From the NCBI GenBank assembly GCA_009840065.1, contig VXON01000062.1:1-5665 (forward strand): a stretch of 5,665 nt of DNA, read 5' to 3'. The notes under the pieces are model-generated. The model was not told where the DNA came from and did not search any database. It worked only from the letters and a program-made list of their open reading frames with translations. A program made the position numbers and the translations under genes. The stretch is from Cenarchaeum sp. SB0662_bin_33 (GTDB lineage: Archaea; Thermoproteota; Nitrososphaeria; Nitrososphaerales; Nitrosopumilaceae). How positions within the stretch are numbered: position 1 is the first letter of the stretch; each line of letters starts with the position of its first letter. This document shows, in pieces, positions 1-5,629 of the stretch.

Positions 1-31
1 TCTTCAGAGCATTTAGCCTTTCCATACCTAA

Positions 32-402
32 CTTCCCATTGCAGAGCTGTTACTTTTATTTAAAGTCCTGTGGTTATGTGGTATTTTTGGGCGTCCTGTA
101 ACTATATTCCTTGCATTGGCACTTCTTTTTACCCGACTTGCCCGGGTACAATCTATTGGTGACAAATTTTCATTTTGGATACTCCTCCCTGGGCTGACCA
201 ATCATATCCTCTATATTGTAGTTGGATTTTGTCTTGGCTACAATCATGTACTCTACTGTAGCAATATGCTTGCAACTACGACCATTTCATATGGTATGAT
301 ATGATATGGACATTCGCATATGGGCCTGCTGCAGTTGGGATATACTCTGTACCACAAATTTTTCTTGCTCTAGGATGCCACATTCTACGGTCTGTTGGGT
401 AA
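32..402 (+). pseudogene. Decayed membrane-protein gene, 3' part, broken by a 5-bp slip
   Basis: An open frame runs from a stop at 29-31 to a TGA at 302-304 with no ATG. It translates as strongly hydrophobic segments (for example FSFWILLPGLTNHILYIVVG) separated by short polar turns such as RLARVQSIGDK. Taking out one 5-bp unit of the TATGR tract at 290-309 joins this frame exactly to a second one that continues to TAA at 400-402, reading ...TISYGMIWTFAYGPAAVG... and ending ...LGCHILRSVG. The joined product would be about 120 residues with three or four possible membrane spans. No start codon, promoter or ribosome site is visible, so the gene is either truncated at its 5' end or starts left of the window. 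I do not recognise the family. The region is T-rich, and T-rich DNA gives hydrophobic translations by chance, so this remains tentative. Positions 403-544 show nothing convincing. Confidence 0.35.
290..309. repeat. Pentanucleotide tract, four TATGR units
   Basis: Four tandem units read TATGG, TATGA, TATGA, TATGG. Loss or gain of one unit shifts the reading frame. With three units the frames on either side would be continuous, so the tract is the likely site of the mutation that breaks the membrane-protein frame. It is short for a true phase-variable tract. Confidence 0.6.
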
Positions 403-544
403 TGCCCGGATTTGATCATATTTTTGGTATATACAAAGCACTCTTTCCCTTGTGGGGTTTTCTTTTTACCCATATAATCTAAACGTTTTTACGATCTCTG
501 TTAACCATCACCCAACTTTGTGGTGGGAAACCCAAAACCTCATC

Positions 545-553
545 TTTATATAA
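545..553 (+). promoter_or_regulatory. TATA box of glmS (leaderless start)
   Basis: TTTATATAA is centred about 26 bp upstream of the glmS ATG at 575. That is the usual archaeal distance from TATA box to transcription start, so transcription should begin at or within a base or two of the start codon. No Shine-Dalgarno sequence lies in front of the ATG, which agrees with a leaderless mRNA. The sequence between box and start is AT-rich. Confidence 0.8.
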
Positions 554-574
554 GATATTAAATGATATGTTACA

Positions 575-2329
575 ATGTGCTCAATAGCAGCAGTGTCTGC
601 GGCGGGCTCAAAGGCCCCGGCAGGCAGTGCGGCGGCCTCCGCCGTATGTAGTTTGTTGGAAAATATGACTTATAGGGGATATGACTCCATCGGTATGGCT
701 GCCTCAGATGGTATTATTACAAAGACGTACAAGACCCTTGGGACAGACTTTGAAAAAATACGCGTGGCAGACGGCATGCGAGTGGCATCCGCCATAGGCC
801 AGACCAGGTGGGCCACGCACGGCTCAAACACGCTTGTGAATGCAAATCCCCAGGTTTCACTTGATGAAAATGATATGCCGGCAGTATCCGCAGTCATGAA
901 CGGTATAATCTCAAATTATGATGACATAAGACAGGACTTGCAGTCATCCTTTGAGTTTGCCAGCGAGAATGACACCGAGGCGGCAGCCCATGCGGCAAAC
1001 CTCTCAAACTTTGACATGCAAAAAACTACCCGCCTGCTAAGTGGACGATACACATGCATTGCCATGTCTCGGGGCGGGCGCATTGGATTCATTCGTGGCG
1101 GACCATCACTGATTACTGGAGTGTATCATGATGAAAACGGGGTTGGTATGCGTTGCCTTGCAAGCGACATACATGCAATGGCGGCCATTGGCATTACTAG
1201 GATTGCCGTAATACCTGCAGGCTCATTTGGGTATGCATCCGCTTCAGGTATATCTGTCTTTGACATACAAACGGGCAGGGCACTCCGCCTCTCATATGAA
1301 GATATTCCTCTACCAAGGACAACACAAAAACCACCAGGTGGTATTACAGAGGCCGAACTAGGTGAAGCCGCAAACATTGCGTCTGTGGGGGCGGCAGGAT
1401 TAGCAGATTCCACCACATATGCCATCAAAAAGGCTGCATCCATAATCAAAAGTGCGCAGTCGCAACGCGTCGTGTTTTGTGGGAGTGGCAGCAGTTTTCA
1501 TATGGCAAGCCTGGGGGCATGCCTCCTGTCTGGGTCATCAGCCAAGCCTGCATGCGAACTGATTTGTGAGGATGTTGACGTTGCGGGGGATGGCCTGAAT
1601 GATGTGATGGTGGCAATATCGCAGTCGGGTGAGTCGGGCGACATACTACAGGCAGTTGAGTCTGCACGACATTCCACAAAATCAGTCATCTCAATTACAA
1701 ACAACCCCTATTCTACACTTGCCTCCATGTCGGATGTTACACTTGAGATGGGGTGCGGACCAGAGCAGGGTGTGGCCGCAACAAAGAGTGTTATTTCGAC
1801 TGCGCTCATACTTCAACGGCTGCTTGATGACTCAGTCATGAGTGCTGTTAGATTCTCAGATGCGGTATCCGAGTCAAGTCTTGACAAGGCGGCTGTCCTT
1901 GTGGCAAAGTCCACAGATGTCTACATGCTCGGCTCCGGCATCTATTATGTGCCTGCAATGGAGGGCGCATTAAAGCTCAAGGAGCTAGCCTATCTGCATG
2001 CCGAAGCCTGCTTTGCGGGCGAGTTCAAACACGGACCGCTTGCCGTACTTGAATCGAAGAATATTGTTATTATTATAGATCCCAACGGACGGCATGCAGA
2101 CCTCTCAGATGAGATCAGAGCCAGGGGTGGGCGGACCATACTGCTCTCACGAACAAAAGCATACAAGTCCGATCTTTGGATTAAACTTGAGCCTGTCACA
2201 GAGGGTGGCATACACGGCCATGTGTTACAGTGTATACTTGCCGTGCAAGCGATTGCCATAAAGGCTGCTAGAATTGCGGGCATGCCCGTTGATCGTCCAA
2301 GACACCTAGCAAAGTGTGTTTCAGTATAA
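575..2329 (+). CDS. glmS: Glutamine--fructose-6-phosphate aminotransferase (isomerizing), glucosamine-6-phosphate synthase
   Basis: Cytosolic enzyme that converts fructose-6-phosphate and glutamine to glucosamine-6-phosphate and glutamate, the first step to UDP-GlcNAc for surface glycans. The 584 residues (E. coli enzyme: 609) show both halves. The N-terminal class II glutaminase has Cys2 as nucleophile once Met1 is removed, RGYDS at 34-38, TRWATHG at 77-83, the oxyanion-hole pair Asn109-Gly110, and NDTE at 132-135 with Asp133. Two SIS sugar-isomerase domains follow: CGSGSS 302-307, ISQSGESGD 348-356, GVAATKS 399-405, then EGALKLKE 463-470 and EFKHGPLA 483-490 with His486 as the ring-opening histidine. 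The tail PRHLAKCVSV holds the active-site lysine Lys580. The start is fixed by the need for Cys2 and by the leaderless TATA spacing. Ser3 replaces the Gly usual in MCGI. The gene stands alone and appears intact. Confidence 0.97.
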   Translation: MCSIAAVSAAGSKAPAGSAAASAVCSLLENMTYRGYDSIGMAASDGIITKTYKTLGTDFEKIRVADGMRVASAIGQTRWATHGSNTLVNANPQVSLDENDMPAVSAVMNGIISNYDDIRQDLQSSFEFASENDTEAAAHAANLSNFDMQKTTRLLSGRYTCIAMSRGGRIGFIRGGPSLITGVYHDENGVGMRCLASDIHAMAAIGITRIAVIPAGSFGYASASGISVFDIQTGRALRLSYEDIPLPRTTQKPPGGITEAELGEAANIASVGAAGLADSTTYAIKKAASIIKSAQSQRVVFCGSGSSFHMASLGACLLSGSSAKPACELICEDVDVAGDGLNDVMVAISQSGESGDILQAVESARHSTKSVISITNNPYSTLASMSDVTLEMGCGPEQGVAATKSVISTALILQRLLDDSVMSAVRFSDAVSESSLDKAAVLVAKSTDVYMLGSGIYYVPAMEGALKLKELAYLHAEACFAGEFKHGPLAVLESKNIVIIIDPNGRHADLSDEIRARGGRTILLSRTKAYKSDLWIKLEPVTEGGIHGHVLQCILAVQAIAIKAARIAGMPVDRPRHLAKCVSV

Positions 2330-2379
2330 GTCCCACTCTGTATGTGCGGTCCAAGACTAGCTAAATTTGTATGGTGTGC

Positions 2380-2473
2380 GGCTAGTACATACTCAACCCC
2401 CTTCCAATTTTAGGTGTGGGTGGAGATATTATCTTACGTTTGAAAAAGTGGAGGGGTTGAGTATGTACGGCTA
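2380..2473. repeat. 5-bp target-site duplication (GGCTA) bracketing the foldback element
   Basis: GGCTA at 2380-2384 directly abuts the left terminus of the 84-bp inverted-repeat element, and GGCTA at 2469-2473 directly abuts its right terminus. Identical direct repeats exactly outside perfect inverted termini are what staggered-cut transposition leaves behind. A C precedes both copies, so the repeat could be counted as 6 bp with one base shared with the right terminus. Confidence 0.6.
2385..2468. mobile_element. 84-bp MITE-like foldback element
   Basis: The left end GTACATACTCAACCCC (2385-2400) is the exact reverse complement of the right end (2453-2468). After a 2-nt bulge the pairing continues with 2403-2406 against 2449-2452 and 2408-2411 against 2444-2447, leaving an apical loop of about 32 nt. 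There is no coding capacity. GGCTA direct repeats flank both ends. Size, perfect termini and flanking duplication fit a non-autonomous miniature inverted-repeat transposable element mobilised by a transposase elsewhere. It sits at the end of a transposase-like relic, but IS6-type elements usually make 8-bp duplications, so the 5-bp repeat suggests a different family. A structured RNA or bidirectional terminator could give a similar stem but would not explain the exact flanking repeats. Confidence 0.6.
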
Positions 2474-2656
2474 ATCATTAAGGAACCAACGTTGTTTATG
2501 TTTCCGGCGGACAATATCAGATTTACGCACTAATCCCCACATCATACGGTCGCTAAAGTGTTGTAACGCAGGTGGACGGTATCCACCACATCTGTCAGGG
2601 GTGCACAAACCGGAGCTCCAAAACCTCGTAGACAGTAAGCATTGGGGGTAGCGGTG
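2471..2656 (-). pseudogene. Relic of a DDE transposase, N-terminal/HTH part
   Basis: On the minus strand a frame is open for 91 codons between stops at 2747-2749 and 2471-2473, with no start codon near its beginning. The part from 2656 downward reads HRYPQCLLSTRFWSSGLC and later FSDRMMWGLVRKSDIV followed by RRKHKQRWFLND and a stop. This resembles the helix-turn-helix region and first catalytic-aspartate block (W-x-L-D-D/E) of IS6-like DDE transposases, here with Asn before the Asp. The resemblance is from memory, not from a search. If the 84-bp element and one GGCTA copy are removed in thought, the same frame goes on past the stop toward glmS as PHTIQI, another stop, then LVLDRTYRVGLI, so the relic may reach about 2330. 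No complete catalytic domain survives. Confidence 0.4.
2571..2587. repeat. Short perfect hairpin, 6-bp stem
   Basis: GGTGGA (2571-2576) pairs with TCCACC (2582-2587) around the 5-nt loop CGGTA. It lies inside the transposase-like relic, so it may simply be a by-product of the coding sequence. A weaker stem (CTGTC 2592-2596 with GACAG 2631-2635) follows. Confidence 0.35.
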
Positions 2657-2763
2657 CCGGCTAGGATGGGCCGTGACTCTAGTGCAGCCAAGTGCAATTA
2701 TCTTAACACTAGGATGCAGATATTCGGGAATAGTTATAATGTAAAGTCATAGATGTTATATTA

Positions 2764-2819
2764 TGTAATATGAGATTATTATAATTCCGTATAATTTATA
2801 TAGTGTAATATATATTACA
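2764..2819. promoter_or_regulatory. Candidate operator of the hsp20-cdc48 operon: three TGTAATAT half-sites
   Basis: A perfect 16-bp palindrome, TGTAATATATATTACA, occupies 2804-2819, directly between the TATA box and the first start codon. This position would let a bound protein block transcription initiation. Its half-site TGTAATAT also occurs in direct orientation at 2764-2771, 40 bp upstream, within a smaller dyad ATATTA-TG-TAATAT (2758-2771). Archaeal heat-shock repressors (Phr in Pyrococcus, HSR1 in Archaeoglobus) act at such positions, although their known sites differ in sequence. The block is very AT-rich, so chance palindromes are more likely than usual. Confidence 0.45.
2795..2802 (+). 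promoter_or_regulatory. TATA box of the hsp20-cdc48 operon
   Basis: TTTATATA matches the first eight bases of the glmS TATA box. Its first base lies 33 bp before the ATG at 2828 (30 bp at glmS), which predicts transcription starting a few bases upstream of that ATG. This supports translation beginning at 2828 on a nearly leaderless mRNA, well upstream of the alpha-crystallin frame. Confidence 0.7.
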
Positions 2820-2827
2820 TAAATAAG

Positions 2828-2971
2828 ATGAAAATTACAATGTTTGAAATATTCAACAGAATGCCTAGCCAGTTCTTTGATACGGCCGGTTATGCATATG
2901 GAGCACAGTACAATTCCGCCACCCGTTGGTGTGGATACAGTATGGGAGGTCTGTTATGCGTGAATTTGTAA
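2828..2971 (+). CDS. 47-residue frame at the operon front: displaced Hsp20 N-terminal arm or leader peptide
   Basis: The first ATG after the operon promoter opens a 47-codon frame, MKITMFEIFNRMPSQ... through SATRWCGYSMGG to LLCVNL, ending at TAA 2969-2971. An alternative start is ATG 2840. It is rich in aromatic residues (Phe, Tyr, Trp) and Gly, as the variable N-terminal arms of small heat-shock proteins often are. It overlaps the start of the alpha-crystallin frame by 16 nt in a different frame. Two readings fit. In one, a single indel has split an Hsp20 of about 150 residues, and this is its N-terminal arm. In the other, it is a separate short protein whose translation is coupled to hsp20 through the Shine-Dalgarno inside its 3' end. 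No canonical slippery heptamer for programmed frameshifting is present. The promoter position is the strongest support. Confidence 0.5.
   Translation: MKITMFEIFNRMPSQFFDTAGYAYGAQYNSATRWCGYSMGGLLCVNL
2945..2950 (+). promoter_or_regulatory. Strong Shine-Dalgarno that decides the hsp20 start
   Basis: GGAGGT ends 5 nt before the ATG at 2956, an ideal match to the anti-SD at the 3' end of archaeal 16S rRNA. It favours ATG 2956 over the upstream TTG (2926) and GTG (2929) of the same frame. It lies within the preceding short frame, as expected for translational coupling. Confidence 0.7.
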
Positions 2972-3276
2972 ATCTCAGGCCAAATCACCCAAGCGATTGT
3001 AATATATCAGTAGATACCATCGTGGATGGGAAGAGTAATGAAAACAGGATGGCAGCAGAGCTTCCCGGCGTAGAGAAGGAGGATGTCGATGTGGTGCTAG
3101 AGGATGAAGGTGTAATGATAGATGCTACCCGTGACCAGATCAAATTACACACAATCGTGGCCCTGCCGCAGAATGCAAATCGTGACTCGATCAGGACATC
3201 ATACAGGAACGGTGTTCTTGAGATGGTATTTAATATAGAGAACAAACTAGGAGGTAAGACAGTGAGGGTAGACTAA
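2956..3276 (+). CDS. hsp20: Small heat-shock protein, Hsp20/alpha-crystallin domain
   Basis: ATP-independent holdase that binds unfolding proteins in the cytosol. The 106 residues from ATG 2956 are almost entirely alpha-crystallin domain: AELPGVEKEDVDVVLED at 34-50 is the strand pair with the conserved LPGV, VALP at 68-71 and RNGVLEMVF at 84-92 carry the conserved A-x-x-x-n-GVL element, and VRV at 103-105 resembles the C-terminal I-x-I anchor used in oligomer assembly. The linker between ATRD (57-60) and IKLHTIVALP is very short, so the beta-6 loop that swaps between partners in archaeal and plant family members appears missing. The N-terminal arm is also absent from this frame and may be the overlapping upstream 47-codon frame. 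The start was chosen on the GGAGGT site; the frame is open back to 2881, with TTG 2926 a weaker option. cdc48 follows after 13 nt. Confidence 0.85.
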   Translation: MREFVNLRPNHPSDCNISVDTIVDGKSNENRMAAELPGVEKEDVDVVLEDEGVMIDATRDQIKLHTIVALPQNANRDSIRTSYRNGVLEMVFNIENKLGGKTVRVD

Positions 3277-3289
3277 CCCTCCATTTATC

Positions 3290-5383
3290 GTGACTGACAA
3301 AAAATTTACATTGAGGGTGAAGGAGATGGCCCGGGTTCAGACCGGCCTGGGCAGGGTAGTGATTGATCCCCAGGTTATAGAGTTGGCTAGCTGGGAGACC
3401 GGGCAGGTACTAGAGGTATCCAGTGACAAAAAGACTCATGTCAGGCTGTGGCCGGGTTTGGTGGCATACGGATCCGGCATGATAGAGATGGATGGAGAGA
3501 CCAGACAGAATGCCGGAGCTGGAATTGGAGACAGGGTACAGATACAATCCGCAGAGGCATCCGTGGCCAAGGAGATAGTTGTGTCTCCGGTAGAGGATGT
3601 ACAGCTGGGTGGATTTGAAGGGTACATGGTACAGAACTACACCAACAGGGTACTTACTGCGGGGGATACAGTAGTGGTACCCACACTGAGCGATCGTATA
3701 CCACTAGTGGTGGTCTCAACCAAGCCAGCCGGAGCCGTGGTTGTGGCAGAGGGAACACAGTTCGTCCTAGGCGAGCCAGGCATGCAATCGGCGCAGTCCG
3801 TATTCTCGTACGATGATCTGGGAGGACTGGATAATGAGATCAAAAAGATTAGAGAGATGGTAGAGCTTCCCCTGAGACATCCCGAATTATTTGAGAAGGT
3901 CGGTGTGGAGGCACCAAAAGGTGTATTGTTATACGGACCGCCGGGAACAGGAAAGACACTGCTCGCCAAGGCCGTGGCCGGTGAGACCAGCGCCCACTTT
4001 GTTCATGTGAGTGGACCGGAGATAATGGGCAAGTATCACGGCGAGAGCGAGGAGAGAATGCGCCACATATTCAAGGAGGCTTCTGAGAACGCGCCATCCA
4101 TAATCTTCATAGACGAGATAGATTCGATAGCGCCCAAACGTGATGAGGTGGTCGGAGATGTGGAAAAACGAGTGGTCTCCCAGATGCTGAGCCTGATGGA
4201 TGGCCTAAAGAGCCGGGGAAAGGTAGTTGTAATTGCTGCAACCAACCGGCCAGATTCGATAGATCCAGCCCTGCGCAGGCCTGGTCGATTCGACAGGGAG
4301 ATGGAGGTGGGCATACCAGATGAAAAGTCCAGGCTGGATATACTGAGAATACACACTCGAGGTATGCCGCTGGACAAAGATGTTGACTTGGACAAGGTAT
4401 CCAAAGTCACTCATGGATTCGTGGGTGCGGATCTTGCGGCACTAACCAAGGAGGCCGCCATGGGATCCCTGCGCAGAGTCATACCGGATATGGATTTGGA
4501 GCAGCCACGCATATCGCCAGAGATACTCAAGAGCATAAAGGTTGTACAGAATGACTTTTTGCATGCACAAAGGGAGGTTGGGCCTAGCGCCCTACGGGAG
4601 GTGGTTGTACAGATACCCGATGTCAGATGGGATGATGTGGGAGGTCTGGATGAACTCAAGGAGGAACTTCGGGAGGCTACTGAATGGCCGCTGAAATATC
4701 AGGATGCCTATAGGCGCGTGGGTGCTGAAGCACCCCATGGCATATTATTGTACGGACCTCCTGGTACGGGAAAGACATTGATTGCAAAGGCACTGGCCCG
4801 TGAAACAGACTCAAACTTTATCAGCATCAAGGGTCCCGAGTTATTATCAAAGTGGGTAGGTGAGTCGGAGAAGGGAGTCCGCGAAATATTTCGCAAGGCT
4901 CGGCAGGCTGCCCCATGCGTAATATTCTTTGATGAGATTGACTCGCTGACTATCAGGAGGGGTTCTGATACTGGCACGCATGTCACCGAGAACGTGGTGT
5001 CCCAAATATTATCCGAGATGGATGGACTTGAAGAACTACATGGTGTGATGGTGGTTGGCGCTACCAACCGGGCAGACATGATTGATGAGGCCCTGCTTCG
5101 ACCCGGTCGCTTTGACAAGGTAATACAGGTTCCAAAACCCAATGTTGCAGGCAGGGAACAGATACTACATATACACACAAAGAACAAGCCACTAGCAGAT
5201 GGTATCAGCACCAAGAAGCTAGCCGAGATGGCCGATGGGTACAGTGGTGCCGAAATGCGCGCCGTGGCCAATGTGGCAGCCATGAGCGCCCTAAGACGAC
5301 ATGTGCATGATGGAGTCGACGTAGAGAACATATCCATAACTCAGCAGGATTTGGAAGAGGCCATAGAGTCAATACGACACTGA
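3290..5383 (+). CDS. cdc48: Cdc48/VAT-type double AAA+ ATPase (p97/VCP family)
   Basis: Hexameric unfoldase that threads proteins through a central pore using ATP, feeding the proteasome and dissolving complexes. The 697 residues show an N-terminal substrate-binding domain (about 1-170: double-psi barrel GLGRVVIDPQVIELAS..., then a smaller barrel) and two AAA+ modules. D1: Walker A GPPGTGKT 216-223, pore loop KYHG 248-251, Walker B IIFIDEID 271-278, sensor ATNR 317-320, arginine-finger motif RRPGRFD 329-335. D2: Walker A 489-496, pore loop KWVG 521-524, Walker B VIFFDEID 544-551, sensor ATNR 591-594, RPGRFD 604-609. All catalytic residues are present in both rings. The C-terminus ends SIRH, without a clear HbYX proteasome-docking tail. 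The GTG start keeps the family N-terminal strand (FTLRVKEM); ATG 3326, preceded by GGTGA, would remove it. Thirteen nt after hsp20, so very probably co-transcribed. Confidence 0.97.
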   Translation: MTDKKFTLRVKEMARVQTGLGRVVIDPQVIELASWETGQVLEVSSDKKTHVRLWPGLVAYGSGMIEMDGETRQNAGAGIGDRVQIQSAEASVAKEIVVSPVEDVQLGGFEGYMVQNYTNRVLTAGDTVVVPTLSDRIPLVVVSTKPAGAVVVAEGTQFVLGEPGMQSAQSVFSYDDLGGLDNEIKKIREMVELPLRHPELFEKVGVEAPKGVLLYGPPGTGKTLLAKAVAGETSAHFVHVSGPEIMGKYHGESEERMRHIFKEASENAPSIIFIDEIDSIAPKRDEVVGDVEKRVVSQMLSLMDGLKSRGKVVVIAATNRPDSIDPALRRPGRFDREMEVGIPDEKSRLDILRIHTRGMPLDKDVDLDKVSKVTHGFVGADLAALTKEAAMGSLRRVIPDMDLEQPRISPEILKSIKVVQNDFLHAQREVGPSALREVVVQIPDVRWDDVGGLDELKEELREATEWPLKYQDAYRRVGAEAPHGILLYGPPGTGKTLIAKALARETDSNFISIKGPELLSKWVGESEKGVREIFRKARQAAPCVIFFDEIDSLTIRRGSDTGTHVTENVVSQILSEMDGLEELHGVMVVGATNRADMIDEALLRPGRFDKVIQVPKPNVAGREQILHIHTKNKPLADGISTKKLAEMADGYSGAEMRAVANVAAMSALRRHVHDGVDVENISITQQDLEEAIESIRH

Positions 5384-5444
5384 TCATATGCGCTTGGTTA
5401 GCCCAGCATGCTAATGCATAGTCGTTTGTAGATAGATCGAAAGT

Positions 5445-5456
5445 GTTTTGTTTTTT
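5445..5456 (+). terminator. T-rich terminator of the hsp20-cdc48 operon
   Basis: TTTTGTTTTTT lies about 60 nt after the cdc48 stop without a strong hairpin before it. Archaeal RNA polymerase commonly terminates at such U-rich tracts. No other comparable tract occurs between the stop codon and the right end of the window. Confidence 0.5.
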
Positions 5457-5506
5457 GAAGTTGAGTATTTAGTCGAATGCATCCGTAAAAAGTAGGATAT
5501 GTATTG

Positions 5507-5518
5507 GCCTGATCAGGC
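5507..5518. repeat. 12-bp perfect palindrome
   Basis: GCCTGATCAGGC is fully self-complementary and lies about 125 nt after cdc48, about 115 bp before the TATA box at the right edge. It could be a protein-binding site for the next transcription unit or an accident. Nothing else in 5384-5621 is recognisable as a gene. Confidence 0.35.
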
Positions 5519-5621
5519 ACACATCAAAAATCCATGCGCAGACTTACCCATTGGTATGCGTAGTATAGTGGCGTGCATAAGTTTCTGTAGTTTAATTTTC
5601 GCACATAAGGCGATTTTGCTA

Positions 5622-5629
5622 TTATAAAG
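5622..5629 (+). promoter_or_regulatory. TATA box of a transcription unit starting near 5651
   Basis: TTATAAAG stands in AT-rich DNA and its centre lies about 26 bp before 5651-5652. Exactly there the sequence switches to ACCCGGCGCGGCG, almost pure G+C. The coincidence of predicted start point and composition change suggests a stable RNA (tRNA, rRNA leader or other) or a leaderless gene beyond the window. An ATG at 5642 would lie upstream of the predicted start and is probably not used. Only about 15 nt of the unit are visible. Confidence 0.45.

Larger units (their letters stand above)
2330..2794. other. Gene-free region with mobile-element debris
   Basis: No intact gene is visible between the glmS stop and the hsp20 promoter. 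From about 2520 to 2700 the DNA is roughly 53% G+C, then it falls abruptly to very AT-rich promoter sequence after about 2700. The region contains an 84-bp foldback element, a minus-strand transposase-like open frame and a short perfect hairpin, each listed separately. No clear terminator for glmS is seen. I looked for tRNA, SRP RNA and RNase P RNA signatures on both strands and found none. Confidence 0.6.

Noticed and set aside
116..304. 62-residue protein starting at TTG 116
   Set aside because: The frame is open and hydrophobic well upstream of this TTG, there is no promoter or ribosome site, and the end is produced by the pentanucleotide frameshift. A decayed gene is the better reading.
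276..473. 65-codon minus-strand open frame upstream of glmS
   Set aside because: No TATA box at a leaderless distance, no ribosome site and no recognisable motif. It overlaps the better-supported plus-strand membrane-protein remnant.
2480..2720. Possible structured RNA gene in the GC-elevated block
   Set aside because: No tRNA, 5S, SRP helix-8 or RNase P conserved core was found on either strand, and the coding-like composition is explained by the minus-strand transposase-like frame. The short stems are not enough to call an RNA.
2941..2971. Programmed -1 frameshift joining the 47-codon frame to hsp20
   Set aside because: The overlap contains no canonical X-XXY-YYZ slippery heptamer (nearest is GAATTTG). 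An internal ribosome site or an indel explains the arrangement more simply.
4708..5337. 209-codon open frame on the minus strand
   Set aside because: It lies wholly antisense to the conserved D2 module of cdc48, is Ser/Pro/Thr-rich in the way antisense frames of conserved genes are, and has no promoter or ribosome site. The other long minus-strand frames inside glmS, hsp20 and cdc48 are rejected for the same reason.
5460..5468. Second copy of the foldback terminus (GTTGAGTAT)
   Set aside because: Only 9 bases match the 16-bp terminus, with no inverted partner and no flanking repeat nearby. This is within chance expectation.
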